A DNA stretch of 64,000 nt, from NCBI GenBank assembly GCA_964384465.1, contig CAYLLT010000018.1, forward strand, positions 4,928 through 68,927. Direction: 5' to 3'. The translations under genes and the position numbers were made by a program. This document shows, one piece after another, positions 60,421-64,000 of the stretch. Each line of letters opens with the position of its first letter. Position 1 is the stretch's first letter. The notes beneath the pieces are model-generated. The model searched no databases. It worked only from the letters and a program-made list of their open reading frames with translations, and had not been told where the DNA came from. This stretch comes from CAYLLT01 sp964384465. GTDB lineage: Bacteria > Planctomycetota > Phycisphaerae > UBA1845 > PWPN01.

Positions 60421-62079
60421 GTGAGAAAAACAGACAATACAGCGGTGCGGATGACATCAAGCGATCGACGTGAGACGTTAGACGTGAGACGTTCAACATC
60501 GCCACGTCTCACGTCGCATGTCTCACGTCTCGCATCTCTCCTCCCAATCTTCATCGTGGCGGTGACGCTGTGGTCTGCGCAGCAAGCCATCGCGGCCGGC
60601 CGCGACTGGCCCATGTGGGGCGGAGATGCTTCACGCAACATGGTCTCGACAGAGAAGGGGTTGCCCGACACGTTCGATCCCGGCAAGCACGGGCCGAACA
60701 CCGAGGAGACCGATATGGCCACCACCAGGAACATCAAGTGGGTGGCCAAGGTAGGCTCCCAATTCTACGGCAACCCGACGGTGGCCGGCGGCAAGGTGTT
60801 CGTGGGCACCAACAATGAGTCTCCCCGAGATAAGAAATATGAGGGCGACTACAGCATGGTCATGTGTTTCGACGAGGCCACCGGCAAGTTCCTGTGGCAA
60901 CTGGCCGTGCCCAAGCTGGGCGCCGGCAAGGTCAGCGACTGGGAATACCTGGGCATCTGCTCGTCGCCAGCCGTCGAAGGCAACCGCGTCTACCTGGTGA
61001 CCAACCGTTGCGAGGTGGTCTGCCTGGATGCCGAGGGAATGGCCAACGGTAACGACGGCCCCTTCAAAGATGAGGCCAAATACTGCACCGCACAGGACAA
61101 GCCGCCCGTCACCATCGGACCGCAGGACGGCGACATCATCTGGCGGTTCGACATGAGTGAGGAACTGGGGGTCTTCCCGCACAACATCACCAGTTGCTCG
61201 CCGCTCGTGCAGGGAGACAGGGTGTACACCGCGACTTCCAACGGTGTGGATTGGTCGCACCTCAACCTGCCCGCGCCCAGGGCGCCGGCGCTGATCGCGC
61301 TCAACAAGATGACCGGCGAGCTGCTGGGGGAAGAGGCATCGGGAATCAGCAAGAATACGATGCACTCCAACCGGTCCTCGCCGGCGTTCGCTCCCATCGG
61401 GCGAAGCGGTCTGCTGATTTTCGGCGGCGGCGACGGATTCTGCCACGGATTCGATCCGGTGCCGGTGAAAGATAAGGGCTTAGACGGCATCCTGAAGGAG
61501 ATCTGGCGCTTCGACTGCAATCCTCCGCACTATCGCATGAAGGAAGGCAAACCGATCAAATATGCCACCCATGACGGTCCCAGCGAACTCATCGCCACGC
61601 CGGTCTTTTACAAGGGCCGAGTCTACGTGGCCATCGGGCAGGATCCCGAACATGGCGAGGGCGTTGGAAACCTGAGCTGCATCGACGCGACGAAGACCGG
61701 GGATATCACCACCGCCGGCCGGGTGTGGTCCTATGACAAACTCAATCACACCATCTCGACCGTCTCGATCGCCGATGATCTGCTCTACGTCGCCGACTAC
61801 GCCGGTACGCTTCACTGTCTGGACCCCGAGACCGGCAAGGTGTATTGGATGCACAAAACCGGAAGCCACATCTGGGGTTCGACGCTGGTGGCGGACGGCA
61901 AGGTATACATCGGGAATGAAGCGGGCGACCTGGTCATTCTCGCCGCCGGCAAAGAGATGAAGATCATCAACAAGATCAACATGGGTGGGCCCGTTTACAG
62001 CACACCCGTGGTGGCCAACGGCGTCTTGTACGTGGCCACACAGAGTCAGCTCTACGCGATTCAGGCGGGAGCCAAGTAG
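60421..62079 (+). CDS. PQQ-like beta-propeller protein 3 (secreted)
   Basis: 552 residues, GTG start. Repeated propeller motifs (CFDEATGKFLWQLAVP, CLDPETGKVYWMHKTG) and the opening RDWPMWGGDASRN typical of planctomycetal PQQ-like proteins. The N-terminal 40 residues before the hydrophobic signal (LLPIFIVAVTLWSAQQAIAA) include TLDVRRSTSPRLTSHVSRL, which is a translated ACGTCTCACGTC-type repeat. No alternative start lies between the repeat and the signal. It follows protein 2 by 15 bp and precedes the small membrane protein, so it is probably one operon. Confidence 0.78.
   Translation: MRKTDNTAVRMTSSDRRETLDVRRSTSPRLTSHVSRLASLLPIFIVAVTLWSAQQAIAAGRDWPMWGGDASRNMVSTEKGLPDTFDPGKHGPNTEETDMATTRNIKWVAKVGSQFYGNPTVAGGKVFVGTNNESPRDKKYEGDYSMVMCFDEATGKFLWQLAVPKLGAGKVSDWEYLGICSSPAVEGNRVYLVTNRCEVVCLDAEGMANGNDGPFKDEAKYCTAQDKPPVTIGPQDGDIIWRFDMSEELGVFPHNITSCSPLVQGDRVYTATSNGVDWSHLNLPAPRAPALIALNKMTGELLGEEASGISKNTMHSNRSSPAFAPIGRSGLLIFGGGDGFCHGFDPVPVKDKGLDGILKEIWRFDCNPPHYRMKEGKPIKYATHDGPSELIATPVFYKGRVYVAIGQDPEHGEGVGNLSCIDATKTGDITTAGRVWSYDKLNHTISTVSIADDLLYVADYAGTLHCLDPETGKVYWMHKTGSHIWGSTLVADGKVYIGNEAGDLVILAAGKEMKIINKINMGGPVYSTPVVANGVLYVATQSQLYAIQAGAK
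60453..60540. repeat. ACGTCTCACGTC-type repeat, copy 2 (translated)
   Basis: Starts ACATCAAGCGATCGACGT like the copy at 57105-57162 and contains alternating GAGACGTTAGACGTGAGACG and ACGTCTCACGTCGCATGTCT. It lies inside the 5' coding part of PQQ-like protein 3. Confidence 0.65.
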
Positions 62080-62112
62080 GTCAGCGTATTCCCAAGGCTT
62101 GAAGGAGTGAAC

Positions 62113-62412
62113 GTGATCATCAACGATCCGACCGCAAGAGACGATCAGACCAGCCGACCGCGGCGGAGCGGCAAGCTTTCGGGCATGGTGGTGCTTGGGC
62201 TGTCCCTGTTGTTCCTGGTGGTTTTGATCCTCAGAAACGATTTATGGAATTGGAACACGCCCGATCCATTGTTGTTCGGCTTCCTGCCGGTGGGGCTGTG
62301 GTGGCAGGGCCTGGTGTCGATTTTGGCCGCGGTGATGATGTGGCTGATGGTCCGGCTGGCCTGGCCGCACGAACTGGAGCGCCTCGCGGATCGACACGAG
62401 ACTCAAGACTAA
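62113..62412 (+). CDS. Small membrane protein (symporter-accessory, DUF3311-like)
   Basis: 99 residues from GTG 62113 (AAGGAG five bases upstream; GTG 62107 overlaps it). Two hydrophobic helices (MVVLGLSLLFLVVLIL and GLWWQGLVSILAAVMMWLMV) flank a WNWNTPDPLLFGFLPV loop. Small proteins with this pattern commonly precede sodium:solute symporter genes as accessory subunits. The symporter begins 330 bp downstream, after the palindrome array. Confidence 0.65.
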   Translation: MIINDPTARDDQTSRPRRSGKLSGMVVLGLSLLFLVVLILRNDLWNWNTPDPLLFGFLPVGLWWQGLVSILAAVMMWLMVRLAWPHELERLADRHETQD

Positions 62413-62463
62413 GTGGACACGCAGAATGATCCATTCACGGTTGTTTCGCGGCCGCGGTTCGAG

Positions 62464-62657
62464 GGTCGGCTTCAGCCGACCAGCAGTTGCCACCCGCTTC
62501 AGCGGGTGGAAGGCGGCCACCCCATGTGCTTTTGAGCCGGCTTCAGCCGGCTTGGCTGTGCTTTCAAGCCGGCTGAAGCCGGCTCAAAGACCAAGCGCGG
62601 CGACTTTCAACCACCGGCTAAAGCCGGTGGCAAAGACTGTCCGGCTGAAGCCGGCCC
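62464..62657. repeat. Array of six palindromes, array 2
   Basis: Same six hairpins in the same order as 57188-57382: GTCGGCTTCAGCCGAC; CCACCCGCTTCAGCGGGTGG; GAGCCGGCTTCAGCCGGCTT; AAGCCGGCTGAAGCCGGCT; CCACCGGCTAAAGCCGGTGG; CCGGCTGAAGCCGGCCC. It occupies the 330-bp gap before the symporter. Hairpin 5 shows paired G/C swaps relative to array 1. Confidence 0.75.
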
Positions 62658-62742
62658 ACCCCACCGCAGCAGACCCCAGCGAGTCGACCGCCCCTTCCCT
62701 TCTCTCGTTTCGAGTCTCTCGTTTCTGGACCGGAGCATCCTT

Positions 62743-64000
62743 TTGATCGCCGCAACCGTGGTCTTTGTCTACCTGGCTGTCGTGCTCTACGTGGGCATTT
62801 TCGCCTTCCGCAAAAAGAGAGAAGGCGCGGAAGAATTTTTCGTCGCCAGCCGCAGTCTGGGCACCTTCGTCTTTCTGCTGAGCCTGTTTGGCTCGAACAT
62901 GACCAGTTTCGCCATACTCGGCTCCAGCGGTCTGGCGTTTCGTTCCGGCATCGGCGTGTACGGACTGATGGCGTCGATCTCCGGCATCGTGATTCCGATG
63001 TCGCTGTTTCTGATCGGTACCCGGCTATGGGCCATCGGTAAGCGCTTCGGCCACATTACCCAGGTGCAAATCCTCCGAGACCGGTTCGAGATGGCCCACA
63101 TCGGCACGCTCGTCTTCGCCCTGGAGGCGGCGATGCTGGTCCCCTATATCATCATCGGGGTCATGGGCGGCGGCGAGACGCTCGATGGCGTGAGCGGCGG
63201 CGCGGTGCCCTACTGGTTCGGCGGACTGATCGTCGCGTTGGTGGTCATGGGTTATGTGTTCTTCGGAGGGATGCGCGGCACGGCGTGGGTCAACACGTTG
63301 CAGACGCTTATGTTCCTGACGTTCGGCACCATCGCCTTCGTCCTGGTGGCCCGCGGCATGGGCGGTATTCGGGACACCGTGCAAAAAATGGCCGCGACAC
63401 TCAAGGCACCGCCGCCCGCCGGGATCAAGGCCGCGGACGGCGCGCTGCTGACCCGTGCACGGATGGAGCCGTGGCAGTATCTCTCATACATGTTCATCCC
63501 GTTGTCTTCGATTATGTTCCCGCACATCGCCATTTTCTGCCTGACCGCCAGGAAGCTTGCCAGCTTCAAGAAGACGGTGATCCTGTATCCGTTGTGCATC
63601 ATGGCGGTATGGTTTCCGGCGGTGTTCCTGGGCGCGGTGGCGGGTGGACAACCCAGGATTGTGGCGGACCTTGCGGCGCGTTCCGATGAATGTTCACGCT
63701 GGCTGGAGCAGCAAGGTGCGGCTGTGACGCCTGCAAAACCCGCTTCGTTCAAGCTGGCGACGATTCTGACGAGCAGCAAGGATCCGAAGGCCCAGGCCCT
63801 GTTCGCTGATGTGCGCAGCGGCAAGATGACCAGGGAATCGCTCGGTCCCCGATTGCTGGAGATCAAGGACCCGGCACTGAAGCCCGAACTGCGTCGACTG
63901 GCCGGCAGCAATTCCGACGGCGTGATGTTGCGGTTACTGGATATTTTCGCGCCGGCGGCGCTGGCCGGCTTGCTGGGCGCGGCGATCATGGCCTGCGTGA
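62743..64000 (+). CDS. Sodium:solute symporter (SSS family), runs off the window
   Basis: TTG 62743 with GGAG seven bases upstream opens a frame that stays open to the window end (419 codons visible). Many hydrophobic helices: TVVFVYLAVVLYVGIFAF, GLMASISGIVIPMSLFLIG, YWFGGLIVALVVMGYVFFGG. The SSS motifs EEFFVASRSLG and GSNMTSFAILGSSG (Na+/substrate region in helix 1-2) are present. A soluble insert of about 90 residues (VADLAARSDECSRWLEQQGA to LRRLAGSNSDGVML) splits the membrane part, unusual for the family. Probable role: Na+-driven uptake of the sugar or sugar acid released by the secreted enzymes upstream. The C-terminus is not visible. Confidence 0.8.
   Translation, partial: MIAATVVFVYLAVVLYVGIFAFRKKREGAEEFFVASRSLGTFVFLLSLFGSNMTSFAILGSSGLAFRSGIGVYGLMASISGIVIPMSLFLIGTRLWAIGKRFGHITQVQILRDRFEMAHIGTLVFALEAAMLVPYIIIGVMGGGETLDGVSGGAVPYWFGGLIVALVVMGYVFFGGMRGTAWVNTLQTLMFLTFGTIAFVLVARGMGGIRDTVQKMAATLKAPPPAGIKAADGALLTRARMEPWQYLSYMFIPLSSIMFPHIAIFCLTARKLASFKKTVILYPLCIMAVWFPAVFLGAVAGGQPRIVADLAARSDECSRWLEQQGAAVTPAKPASFKLATILTSSKDPKAQALFADVRSGKMTRESLGPRLLEIKDPALKPELRRLAGSNSDGVMLRLLDIFAPAALAGLLGAAIMACV

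Overview
The window looks like a stretch of a Planctomycetota genome, most probably a Phycisphaerae-like lineage assembled from a metagenome. The evidence is: three secreted proteins ending in DxDGDGD dockerin/EF-hand tails; a Pirellula/Verrucomicrobium-type heme-binding protein; DUF4838 proteins; high GC with many GTG/TTG starts; abundant short palindromic repeats; and scaffold gaps of 10, 10 and 100 N (21597-21606, 22655-22664, 32525-32624) that fall inside genes. No phage, plasmid or CRISPR array was seen.

Layout. 1-21.7 kb is mostly housekeeping: the 5' end of mnmE (cut by the window edge), a nucleoside hydrolase, galK, trpD, a toxin/XRE-antitoxin pair, a fatty-acid desaturase, pheT and pheS with a vapBC module wedged between them, an MFS transporter, a thioredoxin-type arsenate reductase, an NrnA-like DHH phosphoesterase overlapping a NamZ-like muramidase, a secreted DUF2961/GH172 protein, a PilT-like ATPase, a large heme-binding propeller/HEAT protein and a lipoprotein. 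A tRNA-Glu(CTC) with a strong terminator sits at 21.8 kb. 22-24.7 kb holds a Tat-exported Gfo/Idh/MocA oxidoreductase, an esterase lipoprotein and a truncated gene.

24.9-33.4 kb is a divergent metabolic locus: a fused E1 alpha-beta 2-oxo-acid dehydrogenase on one side; E2, E3, a sorbitol/sorbose-phosphate-type MDR dehydrogenase and a mannitol-dehydrogenase-type protein on the other. The combination suggests oxidation of a polyol or ketose followed by TPP-dependent, lipoyl-linked cleavage to an acyl-CoA. The E2 carries two lipoyl domains, the first lacking its lysine. 33.6-36.6 kb is a tightly overlapping methyltransferase / FAD oxidoreductase / type III polyketide synthase operon. 36.6-42.9 kb is a degenerate, repeat-bounded region around a 1386-residue alpha-2-macroglobulin-like protein with a CFEQ thioester motif.

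43-64 kb is a secreted carbohydrate-degradation and PQQ-like-propeller region: a GH with three FN3-like repeats and a dockerin tail, tandem DUF4838 paralogs (one broken by an in-frame TGA), a second GH sharing a C-terminal domain with the first, a propeller hydrolase, a deacetylase-like dockerin protein, three PQQ-like propeller proteins, a MarR regulator, a small membrane protein and the start of a large Na+/solute symporter.

The strongest unusual signals are repeat-driven. An 87-bp inverted-repeat element lies in frame inside the vapC toxin. Palindromic repeats are translated as part of pheT and of two signal-peptide regions. Two arrays of six palindromes keep the same order and show compensatory base changes. 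Direct repeats bracket the macroglobulin cassette. All family calls are by eye from motifs; no database search was run.
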